Shown piece by piece: positions 53,949 to 64,000 of a stretch of DNA of 64,000 bases. This DNA comes from Mesorhizobium zhangyense (lineage in GTDB: Bacteria; Pseudomonadota; Alphaproteobacteria; Rhizobiales; Rhizobiaceae). Location: contig NZ_JAAKZG010000004.1 in the NCBI RefSeq assembly GCF_011045115.1, forward strand, positions 372,001 through 436,000, written 5' to 3'. The stretch's first letter is position 1. Every line of letters starts with the position of its first letter. The translations under genes were made by a program, and so were the position numbers. The notes beneath the pieces are model-generated. The model did no database searches, was not told the DNA's origin, and was given only the letters and a program-made list of their open reading frames with translations.

Positions 53949-56161
53949 ACCGTCTTCTCCTCATGAAGGGATACCGGAAGGGCGATGCGGTTTTCGCGCC
54001 GCAATCTCCGCTCGCCGACCAGAAGCTGGAAGCCGGCAATCACGACGAGCATCACCAGGATCAGCATGGAGGAATAGGCGATGGCGACGCCGTATTCGCC
54101 GTTTTCAACCAGACCGACGATGTAGGAGGTCGCCATATTGTATTCGGCGCTGACGAGAAAAATGACCGCGCTTATCGAGGTGATCGCGCGCACGAAGGAA
54201 TAGACCAGTGCGGCGGTGATCGCAGGGCGCAGCAGCGGCAGGATCACCTTGCGGATGGTGCGGAAACTGTCGGCACGCAAGGTCAGCGACGCCTCGTCGA
54301 GGCTCTTGTCCAACTGGCTCATCGCCGCAACGCCGCCGCGCACGCCGACCGGCATGTTGCGGAAGACGAAGCAGGCGATCAGTATCATCGCCGTGCCGGT
54401 CATCTCGAGCGGCGGCAGGTTGAAGGCCATGATGTAGCTGATGCCGATGACCGTTCCCGGTATCGCGAAACTCATCATCAGGGCGAACTCGAACACCGAG
54501 CGCCCGGCAAATTTCTGGCGAACGATCAGATAGGCGGTGAGCAGGCCGACAGCCGCGGTGATCGGCGCTGAAATGAGCGCGATCTCCATCGTGGTCCAGA
54601 AGGAGTTCCAGGCGACGCCGGTCCAGGCTATCGAGCCGTCACGCGTGCCGATGGAGAAGGCGCGTTTGTAGTGCTGTAGCGTCAGCGAATTGTCGAGGCC
54701 CCAGGTCTTCACGAAGCCGCCGACGAGGATCATCGCGTAGACCACCACTGTGAAGATCGCCCAGGGAATGACCAGCGCATAGACGCCAATGGAAAGGGAG
54801 CGTGGCAGCGCGATATGCGCGCCGGAGTCGCCCTTGCCGGTGACGGTCGCGAAGTTCTTGCCAGACAGCCAGAACCGCTGGGCGAGGAAAGCCGAAAGCG
54901 TGAAGCAAAGCAGAATGATCGCAAGCACTGCGGCGCGGGACGGATCGTTCTGGGAGCCGACCACGGCAAAGAAGATTTCCGTCGACAGCACGCCGTGACT
55001 GCCGCCCAGCACCAGCGGATTGCCGAAATCGGCCATGCTCTCGATGAACCCGATGAGAAAGGCATTCGCCAGACCGGGCTTCATCAGCGGCAGCGACACA
55101 TGCCAGAAGGTGCGCCAGCGGTCGGCGCGCAGGGTCTGCGAAGCCTCCTCCATCGACGGGCTGACGCCCTCGACCACACCGATCAGCACGAGAAACGAAA
55201 TGGGCGTGAAGGAAAGAACCTGCGCGATCCAGATACCGGTGAGGCCGTAAAGCCAGCGGCCGGGCTCGATCCCGAAAAGTTCCGATATCGCCTGCGTTGC
55301 CACGCCCGAGCGGCCGAACAGTAGGGTCAAAGCCAGGCCGACGACGAAGGGAGGCGTGATGATCGGGAGCACCGTGAGAAGCCGAAGCCCCTTCTTGTAG
55401 CGAAAGCCGGTACGCGTCGCGACCAGCGCAAATGCCAGGCCCAGCAAGGTCGAGGCTCCGGCGGTCATGACCGCCAGCCAGAAGGTTCTGAGCGCTACGC
55501 CGCACCGGCCGCCACCGGTTAAGCAGCCAATGCTCCAGATCGAGGGATCGGAGATGTTGCGGGTGAAACCGTCCGGATTGAAAGAACCGTCGAAGTCCTG
55601 GAAGGCGCCGACCAGCATGCTTCCGACGGGATAGAAGACGAAAACGGCGACTAAGAAAATCAACAGCGCAATCGCGCTGACCACGAACGCGTCGCCCCGC
55701 ATGACGCCGCGCTCCGCCAAGCCAAAGGAGAATATCAGCGCAAAGGCGAGCGCCAACAGCACCGCGCCGGCGCCCATGGATGGTTGACCGTCCGCCAGTG
55801 CGCCGAACAGGGTCTCGCTTATCGCCCAGGTCCAGCCGGAGAACCCGACGGCCAATCCCTGCACCGTCAGAAAGACGACCCCGAGCGCACCGGCCCAGGC
55901 AAGGAGAGTACCGCGCCGCATCGGATCGCCGATGAAGCGGGCAGCGAGCGCAAGCCCCAGCAAAAGCGCTGCGATCCCCAGCCATGGACGCCCGTGCATG
56001 GTCGTCTGCAGGATTGCGGGAGAGACGGCCGGGTCGCCCGGAAAATTCGCCAGCCAGCTGAAGCCGTAGAAGCCGCCGTCGATCCTGTACCAGGGCAGTA
56101 TTAAGAACGCGACGGCGCCCAGCAGGAGAACGATATCGAGCCGGCGATTGCGATGTTCCAT
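53945..56161 (-). CDS. Fused two-domain ABC permease (FbpB/AfuB-like)
   Basis: A 738-residue inner-membrane protein formed of two permease domains, each with an EAA-type loop: SMEEASQTLRADRWRTFWHVSLPLMKPGLANAFLIG in the first and LDEASLTLRADSFRTIRKVILPLLRPAITAALVY in the second. Extra N-terminal helices precede them. This layout is typical of Fbp/Afu importers for iron or phosphorylated sugars. ATG 56161 was chosen over an in-frame TTG two codons earlier. It lies 101 bp after the binding-protein gene, with a stem-loop in the gap. Confidence 0.93.
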
Positions 56162-56217
56162 GGGCAAGACTCAAGGCCCCCGGCCGCCCGGAGCTTTGGA
56201 TGGAAGGATGAACGCGA

Positions 56218-56240
56218 CCGGCCAGGAAAAATTAGGCCGG
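56218..56240 (-). other. Stem-loop between binding protein and permease genes
   Basis: CCGGCC-AGGAAAAATTA-GGCCGG, a 6-bp stem with an 11-base loop, lies between the periplasmic protein and permease genes. Such hairpins often protect the upstream message and raise binding-protein abundance. Confidence 0.35.
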
Positions 56241-56262
56241 GCGCGCTGCAACGAGGGTCACG

Positions 56263-57291
56263 TCAATTGGCGTTGGCGCCGATTTCCCGATCCCAGCGCT
56301 CGAGCAATTCCTTGCGCTTTGCCGGATCGCCATATGTCTTGAAGTCATAGTCGATCAGCTTGATGTCCTCGAACCGCGGCGCCTCCTTCGGCACCTCGGC
56401 ATTCTTGTTGGACGGAAGCTGGAACGACTTGGCGTCCTTCATGCGGGACTGGACTTCGGCAGTCAGCGCCCAATCGTACCATTTCTTGGCGTTGTCGAGG
56501 TTCTTTGCGCCCTTGATGATCGACATGGAGCCGATCTCGTAGCCGGTGCCCTCGCAGGGTGCTACGGATTTCACCGGAAAACCCTCGACGGTCATCGAAA
56601 CGGCGTCGTGCATGAAGACGATGCCGACCGTCGTCTCGCCGCGCGCTGCGGCCTTGACCGGCGCGGAGCCCGACTTCGTATATTGCGATATGTTGGCGTT
56701 GAGCTTCTTCAGATAGTCGTAAGCCTGTTCCTCGCCCATGATCTGGACCAGCGATGCAAGCGCCGTATAGGCCGTTCCCGACGAGTTGGGATTGGCCATC
56801 TGGATCTCGCCCTTCCACGCTGGATCGAGCAGATCTGCCCAGCACTTGGGTTCCCTAAGGTTCTTCGTCTTCAGGAGCTCGCTGTTGTAGCCCCAACCGA
56901 GCGCGCCGGCGTAGACACCGACAGTTCGATACTCCGCGCTTTCGGCCTGCTTCACGGCCCAATCCTGCAGCTGGTCGAGCATCGGCGACTTGTATTCAAG
57001 CGTCAGGCCTTCAGACGCTGCCTGCAGATGCGGATCGCCCGTGCCCGCCCACCAGATATCGGTCTTGGGATTGCGCGCTTCGGCGCGGATCTTGGCGTAG
57101 GTTTCGCCGGACGACAGGCGAACCATGTTGACCGAAATGCCGGACTGTTTTTCGAAATCGCCCTTCATCTGTTCGCAGATGACGACGTCCGCCGAGCATA
57201 TGAGATTGAGGTTGCCTTCGGCCTGCGCAGCAAAGGCAAATAGAGAAGCACCCGCAGCAAGGACTGCTGCGCCCAGTTTAACCGAACCCAT
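56263..57291 (-). CDS. Periplasmic binding protein of the Fbp/Afu-type importer
   Basis: A 342-residue secreted protein with signal peptide MGSVKLGAAVLAAGASLFAFAAQA. The mature part has the class-I ferric-binding-like fold: LNLICSADVVICEQMKGDFEKQSGISVNMVRLSSGETYAKIRAEARNPKTDIWWAGTGDPH (residues 28-88). Extra Cys residues (LICSADVVIC) suggest a disulfide. Afu-type relatives bind phosphorylated hexoses or organophosphates, which would fit the neighbouring phosphatase. GGGAGGAAATC precedes the ATG. Confidence 0.92.
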   Translation of the reverse strand: MGSVKLGAAVLAAGASLFAFAAQAEGNLNLICSADVVICEQMKGDFEKQSGISVNMVRLSSGETYAKIRAEARNPKTDIWWAGTGDPHLQAASEGLTLEYKSPMLDQLQDWAVKQAESAEYRTVGVYAGALGWGYNSELLKTKNLREPKCWADLLDPAWKGEIQMANPNSSGTAYTALASLVQIMGEEQAYDYLKKLNANISQYTKSGSAPVKAAARGETTVGIVFMHDAVSMTVEGFPVKSVAPCEGTGYEIGSMSIIKGAKNLDNAKKWYDWALTAEVQSRMKDAKSFQLPSNKNAEVPKEAPRFEDIKLIDYDFKTYGDPAKRKELLERWDREIGANAN

Positions 57292-57333
57292 GATTTCCTC
57301 CCGGTTGTACCGGCGCCTCCACGCCGGCCGCTC

Positions 57334-57351
57334 TTTGCAAGCGTGTGCAAA
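57334..57351. promoter_or_regulatory. LacI-type operator, left copy
   Basis: TTTGCA-AGCGTG-TGCAAA, perfect 6-bp arms with a 6-bp centre, lies 43 bp upstream of the binding-protein start. The arrangement is typical of LacI sites of the TTGCAA family. Confidence 0.6.
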
Positions 57352-57421
57352 TGCTGCATGACCGGACTTAGAGTGTCAACAAATTTATAATAAAAACTGG
57401 CACAGCAGAGAATACGGCGAC

Positions 57422-57437
57422 TTGCACGCCATTGCAA
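57422..57437. promoter_or_regulatory. LacI-type operator, right copy
   Basis: TTGCA-CGCCAT-TGCAA, the same arms around a different 6-bp centre, lies 45 bp before the LacI start. It is centred 87 bp from the left copy, so one site serves each divergent promoter. Confidence 0.55.
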
Positions 57438-57481
57438 AGTGGTGCACTTCTCGGTGCAGTTTCGGAGGGATTGAGCTCATC

Positions 57482-58486
57482 GTGTCGCAAAAGGTTTTCG
57501 TCAGCGCTCAGGAGGTTGCGGAGCGCGCGGGCGTTTCCCGTTCAGCGGTTTCGCGCACCTTCACGCATGGTGCCAGCGTCTCGCCGGAGACCCGCCGCAA
57601 GGTGCTTGAGGCCTCCGAAGCCCTGGGCTATCACGTCAATCATCTGGCGCGTGGGCTGATGCGCAACGAAAGCGGCATCGTCTGCCTTATCGTCTCAGAC
57701 ATGGGCACGCCCTACCGCTCGAACCTGATCCGCGCCCTGACGCAGCAGTTGCAGGATGCGGGCAAGATCGCGATGCTGGTCAATACGGATCGTTCCGACG
57801 GCAGCGTCGATCTCGCGCTCCGGCAGGCGATCCGGTATCGGGCCGACGCCTCCATCATTCTGTCGGGAATGCCGGACAAGTCGATAACCCAGCTTTGCCT
57901 CAAGAATGGACAGCGGCTTGTACTCATCAACCGTGACGACGAACAGGAAGGCCCGCTCAGGATCAACCTAGACGATGCCGAGTCCGCCAGCCGGGTTCTG
58001 ACCGCCTTCGTGCGAGCCGGCTGCCAAAGAATGGCCTTTGCCAATTCGGAAGCCGGAACGCCAAGCCTAATGGCGCGGGAGCGTGGTTTCATCGCGGCGG
58101 CCAAGGCGCTTGGCATCGACGTCGTCGTGGAGCGTTTCGGGCCTACAGGCTACGAGAGCGGCAAGATATTGGCCCAGCGGCTTCTAACGCGGCGCGAGCG
58201 GCCGGACGCGGTGTTCTGCGCGACGGACCTGCTTGCCTGCGGGTTCATGGACACTGCCCGGCACCAGTTTTCGATAAGCGTTCCAGATCAACTCTGCATC
58301 GCCGGTTTCGACGATATCGCACAGGCTTCCTGGTCTTCTTATCAGCTAACGACTTTTTCCCAGCCCGTCGAGGCGATCGCGCGCGAGGCGGTGACCTGGT
58401 TGGACGAAGCGGACCCGGCAATTGCCCGACAAAGCGTCAGGCTCCATGCCGACCTTATCTGGCGCTCCTCGATCAGGGGCGGTTAG
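57482..58486 (+). CDS. LacI-family repressor of the Fbp/Afu-type importer
   Basis: A 334-residue regulator with HTH SAQEVAERAGVSRSAVSRTFTHGASVSPETRRKVLEASEALGYHVN (residues 8-53), and a ligand-binding domain (IVCLIVSDMGTPYRSNLI, CIAGFDDIAQASW). GTG 57482 was chosen over an in-frame TTG at 57422, which falls inside the operator; GGAGGGA lies 11 bases upstream. It diverges from the importer operon with two palindromes between, implying repression of the importer and itself. Confidence 0.91.
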   Translation: MSQKVFVSAQEVAERAGVSRSAVSRTFTHGASVSPETRRKVLEASEALGYHVNHLARGLMRNESGIVCLIVSDMGTPYRSNLIRALTQQLQDAGKIAMLVNTDRSDGSVDLALRQAIRYRADASIILSGMPDKSITQLCLKNGQRLVLINRDDEQEGPLRINLDDAESASRVLTAFVRAGCQRMAFANSEAGTPSLMARERGFIAAAKALGIDVVVERFGPTGYESGKILAQRLLTRRERPDAVFCATDLLACGFMDTARHQFSISVPDQLCIAGFDDIAQASWSSYQLTTFSQPVEAIAREAVTWLDEADPAIARQSVRLHADLIWRSSIRGG

Positions 58487-58564
58487 CGGATACCGTCGCA
58501 AACGGGTCGTGATTTGAGTGGCCGAGTGGTGTAGGATAGCCGCCACATTGACGGGAGGACTATC

Positions 58565-59071
58565 ATGCGCCTTCGCACAGTGACCGTCGTGACGATGCTG
58601 CTTGCAGGTATCTGCTCATTTGCGCACGCTCAACAACCAAAGCCGATGTCCATCGAGGTGTTTCCTTTCGAACTGGAGGACAAGAGCGCCGGAGCGGGGA
58701 TAATTCCTCCGGATGAACACGACAGGCGCTATCTTTCCGAGTCGGCGCAAGTTGCGAAGGACATGCTCTCCCAGTCCGGACGTTTTACCATAATTGACGT
58801 GCCTGCGGCGGAAAAGCAGCCTGCGCCGCAGTATGGTTTGCGCAACTGCGGTGGCTGTGAAAGCCAGATTGCCAAAGGGCACGGCGCGGCCCTGGCCTTG
58901 CTGGGTGTCGTGACACGCGTCAACCGAACAGAGCATACGATGTTCATTCGCATCCTCGACGCGGAAACCGGGAAACCTGTTTCGGAGAGCTTTACCGACC
59001 TTCGCATGGGTGCGAACTATGGATGGCCTCGCTCCGTGAAATGGCTGATGACAAACAGAATTCTGAAGTAG
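58565..59071 (+). CDS. Secreted DUF3280/DUF2380-like protein
   Basis: A 168-residue protein with signal peptide MRLRTVTVVTMLLAGICSFAHA. The rest, SIEVFPFELEDKSAGAGIIPPDEHDRRYLSESAQVAKDMLSQSGRFTIIDV ... CGGCESQIAKGHGAALALLGVVTRVNRTEHTMFIRILDAETGKPV, follows the pattern of DUF3280/DUF2380 proteins, often found near alcohol-oxidation genes. The CxxC in RNCGGCES may form a disulfide. GGGAGG lies upstream of the ATG. It stands alone after the LacI gene and its function is unknown. Confidence 0.82.
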   Translation: MRLRTVTVVTMLLAGICSFAHAQQPKPMSIEVFPFELEDKSAGAGIIPPDEHDRRYLSESAQVAKDMLSQSGRFTIIDVPAAEKQPAPQYGLRNCGGCESQIAKGHGAALALLGVVTRVNRTEHTMFIRILDAETGKPVSESFTDLRMGANYGWPRSVKWLMTNRILK

Positions 59072-59141
59072 GCAGCGCAGCCGCGTCGTCGCCGGCCAAG
59101 TGAAAACTCACATCGAATGAGTTGCTTTGGAATCAGCCTCG

Positions 59142-59297
59142 TCAGAGAAGCCGCTTATCCTCAGTCGTCTTGGGTGCGCTGTCGGTATCCGCCTTTCGGC
59201 GCTTTTCCGCGGCGGCCTTGCGAACGCGTTCGAAACGGTTTTCCTCGGTTTCTTTGACTTCAGGCGTCGACTTGGTTTTCGGTGTGAAGACGATCAT
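59142..59297 (-). CDS. Small highly charged hypothetical protein (51 residues)
   Basis: Too short for routine ORF listings, but well supported: ATG 59297 follows AAGGAG. The frame encodes MIVFTPKTKSTPEVKETEE followed by a Lys/Arg/Glu-rich helix, ending DKRLL. No Cys or membrane segment is present. I recall similar basic/acidic small proteins in rhizobial genomes but cannot name a function. It is the last of a minus-strand run below the membrane protein gene. Confidence 0.65.
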   Translation of the reverse strand: MIVFTPKTKSTPEVKETEENRFERVRKAAAEKRRKADTDSAPKTTEDKRLL

Positions 59298-59379
59298 TTC
59301 GTGGTCTCCTTGCTTTGACGAAGGGAGATAGACAGCCGGGAGCCAGGCTCCCGGCTGTCATCGAACTTTTATCGTAACC

Positions 59380-59769
59380 TCAGGTTGCTAGAACGGTCGC
59401 ACAACCCTGCGCGCCGAGCCTGTCAGGCGATGTCTGTCCCGGCATGGTCGCCCATCCGCCCTCTTCCACGAACTGCCGCTTCTTGTAGGAATCGGTCAGG
59501 GCTTTGAAAGCGGTGATGCGCTGTGAAGCATCAGCCCCAGCTCTGAATTTCTCGACGCAAACAGCGGATGCCAGTTCTCCGCGCGCAATGTCGCTTGCGG
59601 TGGTTGCAGCACTTCGCGAAGTGCCGCCCGTCACCCAGCCGCCCCAGCTGAATCCGATGATCATCGTAGCGACCGCCGTGGCAACGCAGGCCCACACAAG
59701 GATCGACTTTGACGGTTGATAGCTTTCGAAACGCTGCGCGATCGAACTATTGCTGCCCTGTATAGCCAT
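59380..59769 (-). CDS. Small single-pass membrane protein (hypothetical)
   Basis: A 129-residue protein starting at ATG 59769 behind GGGAG. Residues 24-46 (ILVWACVATAVATMIIGFSWGGW) form one transmembrane helix, followed by an alanine/serine-rich periplasmic part with two Cys (AVCVEKF and AQGCATV) that could form a disulfide. It resembles conserved Rhizobiales hypothetical proteins. It lies 71 bp after groEL, with a strong stem-loop between, so it is probably transcribed separately or by readthrough. Confidence 0.75.
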   Translation of the reverse strand: MAIQGSNSSIAQRFESYQPSKSILVWACVATAVATMIIGFSWGGWVTGGTSRSAATTASDIARGELASAVCVEKFRAGADASQRITAFKALTDSYKKRQFVEEGGWATMPGQTSPDRLGAQGCATVLAT

Positions 59770-59806
59770 TGAAATTCTCCCTGCCGATTGTTGTTTTCGT
59801 TCCGGC

Positions 59807-59827
59807 GTTCGGCCGCGTCGGCCGAAC
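59807..59827 (-). terminator. Strong stem-loop after groEL
   Basis: GTTCGGCCG-CGT-CGGCCGAAC is a perfect 9-bp stem with a 3-base loop, 14 bp after the groEL stop on the minus strand. There is no T run directly after it, so it may stabilise the groEL message rather than end transcription. Confidence 0.5.
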
Positions 59828-59840
59828 GGTTCGGGCATAC

Positions 59841-61845
<2,005 letters not shown>

Positions 61846-61901
61846 TGGAAGTCTTTCCGCGATCGGCGCATAGGGCAACCGCATCAGCTTTATAGGCCCT
61901 C

Positions 61902-61926
61902 TGGCACTCGATTGATAGGAGTGCCA
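61902..61926 (-). promoter_or_regulatory. CIRCE operator (HrcA site)
   Basis: TGGCACTC-N9-GAGTGCCA is a perfect inverted repeat differing from the TTAGCACTC-N9-GAGTGCTAA consensus only in the outer bases. It lies between the groE promoter and groES, so HrcA should repress the operon at normal temperature. Confidence 0.9.
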
Positions 61927-61940
61927 AAACTTTAATTCAA
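61912..61940 (-). promoter_or_regulatory. groESL promoter overlapping CIRCE
   Basis: On the minus strand TTGAAT (61940-61935) and TATCAA (61917-61912) are 17 bp apart. The -10 box lies in the CIRCE loop, so repressor binding would block RNA polymerase directly. Confidence 0.6.
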
Positions 61941-62058
61941 CGGAACGGAATTGGTGTAAAACAGGTTTGGCCCATTACAGTCGCCGCGCGTCAACAGGCC
62001 AGGCACCTCACAATCTGCTATGAGGTATTGGATTTACTGATTCCCAACGCAGGCCGTT

Positions 62059-63861
62059 TTGACCGCTGATCCCACACATATCCTGAAAGCCGTTTACGGC
62101 TACGACGCCTTTCGAGGACCTCAGGCGGAGATAGTCGACCATGTGATGGCCGGCAACAACGCCTTCGTCTTGATGCCGACCGGCGGCGGAAAATCGCTGT
62201 GCTACCAGATTCCGGCCATGGCGCGACCCGGCATGGGCCTCGTCGTCTCGCCGCTAATCGCTCTGATGGCCGATCAGGTGGCTGCCTTGCGCCAGGCTGG
62301 GGTCAAGGCAGCGGCACTCAACTCCGACCTGCCAGGCGACGAGCGAAGCGCGCTGTGGCGGGACGTGTCCTCCGGTGCGCTGGACATCCTTTACGTGGCC
62401 CCGGAAACACTCCTCCGGCGCGACATCCTCGAGCGTCTCGGCCAAGTGCCCCTGTCGCTGATCGCCATCGACGAAGCGCATTGCCTGTCGCAATGGGGAC
62501 ACGATTTCCGCCCCTCATACCGCCAGCTCGACACGCTGGCCGCGTTGTTCCCCGACACACCGCGAATGGCGCTGACGGCGACCGCTGACGCCCCGACGCG
62601 GGCCGAAATCCTGGCACATCTCAAGATCGCGGAAAGTGATGCGTTCATCGCAGGCTTCGACCGCCCTAACATCCGCTATGCCATCCAGGAGAAAGACAAT
62701 CCGCGGGCGCAATTGAAGCGTTTCCTGAAAGAGCACGAGGGCGAAAGCGGCATCGTCTACTGTCTGTCGAAACGAAAGACGGAGGAGACTGCCGCCTGGC
62801 TTTGCACGCAAGGACATGATGCGCTGCCCTATCACGGCGGTATGGACAAGGCTGCGCGCGGGGCCAACCAGGCGCGTTTTCAACACGATGAAGCCGTCAT
62901 CATGGTTGCCACCATTGCCTTCGGCATGGGCATCGACAAGCCGGATGTACGCTTCGTCGCCCATATCGATCTGCCGGGCAGCATCGAGGCTTATTATCAG
63001 GAGACCGGACGCGCCGGACGCGACGGCCTGCCTTCCGACGCCCTGATGCTGCATGGCTATGAAGACATTGCGCTGCGCAGCCGCTTCATCGAGGAATCAG
63101 ACGCGCCCGAGCAGCGCAAGCGCACGGAACGGCAAAAGCTCGATGCACTCCTTGGGTTGGCCGAGACTGCAGGCTGTCGTCGCCAGGTGCTGCTTTCTTA
63201 CTTTGGCGACAGTTGCGAGCCCTGCGGCAATTGCGATACCTGTGCCGAGCCGCCACGGCTGTTCGACGGAACGATCGCTGCGCAAAAAGCTCTGTCCTGC
63301 GTTCACCGGACCGGAGAGCGCTTTGGCCAGGCCTACATCGTCGATGTACTCTTGGGTGCAGAGGACAAGCGCATCGCCGATTTTGGTCACGACCGCATCT
63401 CCACCTACGGTATTGGCAAGGAGCATGACAAACGCACCTGGCGCGCGATCTTGCGTCAGTTGGTGGCCCTGCGGCTGATCGAGGCCGACCTGGCCGGCCA
63501 TGGAGGGCTGGCGATCTCGGAGACGGGGCGCCAGTTCCTGCGCGAAAAGCCCACGCTTATGCTGCGCGTGCCGCCACCGCCACGCGCCGGGCGGGAAAAG
63601 GTTTCCCGCAACCAGACATCGATCGCCCTGCCCGACGCCGACCGCGCTCTGTTTCAGGCATTGCGGGAAAAGCGCATTGAAATCGCCCGGACGCAAAATC
63701 TGCCGCCCTACGTGATTTTCCATGACCGAACGCTGATCGAACTCGCCGCCGCCCGCCCCACTTCGCGCGCGGAGATGGCAGGAGTTCCAGGTGTTGGCGA
63801 GACCAAGCTGGATCGCTACGGCCCTGCGTTCCTGGCGGTGATTGCCGAACATGCGATTTGA
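62059..63861 (+). CDS. recQ: ATP-dependent DNA helicase RecQ
   Basis: A 600-residue superfamily-2 helicase. Motif [13 protein letters not shown] (Lys45), motif [18 protein letters not shown], motif III LTATAD, motif [26 protein letters not shown] and motif [12 protein letters not shown] are complete. The zinc site uses [23 protein letters not shown], the RQC winged helix follows, and the last 75 residues form an HRDC domain. It unwinds recombination and replication intermediates. The TTG start has only a weak AGG upstream, so an alternative start is possible. Transcribed divergently from groES. Confidence 0.95.
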   Translation: MTADPTHILKAVYGYDAFRGPQAEIVDHVMAGNNAFVLMPTGGGKSLCYQIPAMARPGMGLVVSPLIALMADQVAALRQAGVKAAALNSDLPGDERSALWRDVSSGALDILYVAPETLLRRDILERLGQVPLSLIAIDEAHCLSQWGHDFRPSYRQLDTLAALFPDTPRMALTATADAPTRAEILAHLKIAESDAFIAGFDRPNIRYAIQEKDNPRAQLKRFLKEHEGESGIVYCLSKRKTEETAAWLCTQGHDALPYHGGMDKAARGANQARFQHDEAVIMVATIAFGMGIDKPDVRFVAHIDLPGSIEAYYQETGRAGRDGLPSDALMLHGYEDIALRSRFIEESDAPEQRKRTERQKLDALLGLAETAGCRRQVLLSYFGDSCEPCGNCDTCAEPPRLFDGTIAAQKALSCVHRTGERFGQAYIVDVLLGAEDKRIADFGHDRISTYGIGKEHDKRTWRAILRQLVALRLIEADLAGHGGLAISETGRQFLREKPTLMLRVPPPPRAGREKVSRNQTSIALPDADRALFQALREKRIEIARTQNLPPYVIFHDRTLIELAAARPTSRAEMAGVPGVGETKLDRYGPAFLAVIAEHAI

Positions 63862-63873
63862 AACGACCGTGCC

Positions 63874-64000
63874 TCAGTTGATGAAGTAACGCTGCCACTC
63901 GAAGTCGATGGTCGCCTGCTGTTGCGAGCAGTCATAAGAGGCGCATGATTGTGCCCTCGCAAGAATGGGGCGTATGGTGCCACTGGTGGGACGGTCGATG
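63874..64000 (-). CDS. Unidentified protein, C-terminal end only
   Basis: The minus-strand frame enters from the right edge and ends at TGA 63876-63874, giving 41 visible residues: SGTIRPILARAQSCASYDCSQQQ followed by a short aromatic C-terminus. Two Cys lie four residues apart. The fragment is too short to place in a family. It is convergent with recQ, 12 bp from its stop. Confidence 0.55.
   Translation of the reverse strand, partial: IDRPTSGTIRPILARAQSCASYDCSQQQATIDFEWQRYFIN

Overview
The window is GC-rich DNA from an alphaproteobacterium, most likely a member of the Rhizobiales close to Mesorhizobium/Aminobacter (Phyllobacteriaceae). This is inferred from the density of TRAP and ABC uptake modules each with its own GntR, LacI or LysR regulator, a CIRCE-controlled groESL operon, small rhizobial-type hypothetical proteins and a palindromic intergenic repeat. 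No rRNA, tRNA, CRISPR array, phage or intact insertion sequence was seen. Most of the window (about 0-58.5 kb) is a chain of self-contained catabolic modules; the last 5.5 kb is housekeeping.

Layout. (1) 1-5.5 kb: CoA-dependent catabolic module (DMT exporter fragment, NmrA-like protein, acyl-CoA dehydrogenase, NIPSNAP protein, CaiB/BaiF CoA-transferase, DUF4286-like protein, SDR). Its promoters share a palindrome, TCTAACA-N2-TGTTAGA, found four times; no regulator for it is encoded here. (2) 5.6-7.5 kb: LysR regulator divergent from a BASS-family transporter, with two LysR-type boxes between them. (3) 7.5-15 kb: gpmI, then an L-threonate/3-oxo-tetronate pathway split around a LacI gene and two operators (ltnD, otnI and an SMP-30 lactonase-like gene on the minus strand; lacI, otnK and otnC on the plus strand). 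ltnD is broken by a one-base frameshift. (4) 15.4-24.7 kb: one 3,101-residue autotransporter with a Gly-rich N-terminus, about 21 passenger repeats and a C-terminal beta-barrel. (5) 24.7-30.7 kb: GntR regulator, NAD(P)-oxidoreductase with SAF domain, TRAP transporter and a cyclase-family hydrolase. Three GntR palindromes are spaced exactly 63 and 84 bp apart. (6) 31.7-41.3 kb: acid-sugar module with two enolase-superfamily dehydratases, a peptide-type ABC importer, a GntR regulator and a divergent DapA-family aldolase. (7) 41.3-51.2 kb: GntR and GST genes divergent from an SDR / TRAP / SDR / SDR / flavoprotein run, then lhgO convergent with it. (8) 51.2-51.8 kb: remnants of a dienelactone hydrolase and a DUF35 protein. 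(9) 52-58.5 kb: inositol-phosphatase-like enzyme, an Fbp/Afu-type ABC importer and a divergent LacI regulator with two operators. (10) 58.5-64 kb: secreted DUF3280-like protein, a 51-residue protein, a small membrane protein, groES-groEL under CIRCE control, recQ, and the end of an unidentified gene.

The modules share a logic of uptake (TRAP, ABC or BASS), oxidation or dehydration of a polar carboxylate or sugar acid, and cleavage to central intermediates. Only the threonate module can be tied to a named pathway; substrates of the others are inferred from family membership and remain open.
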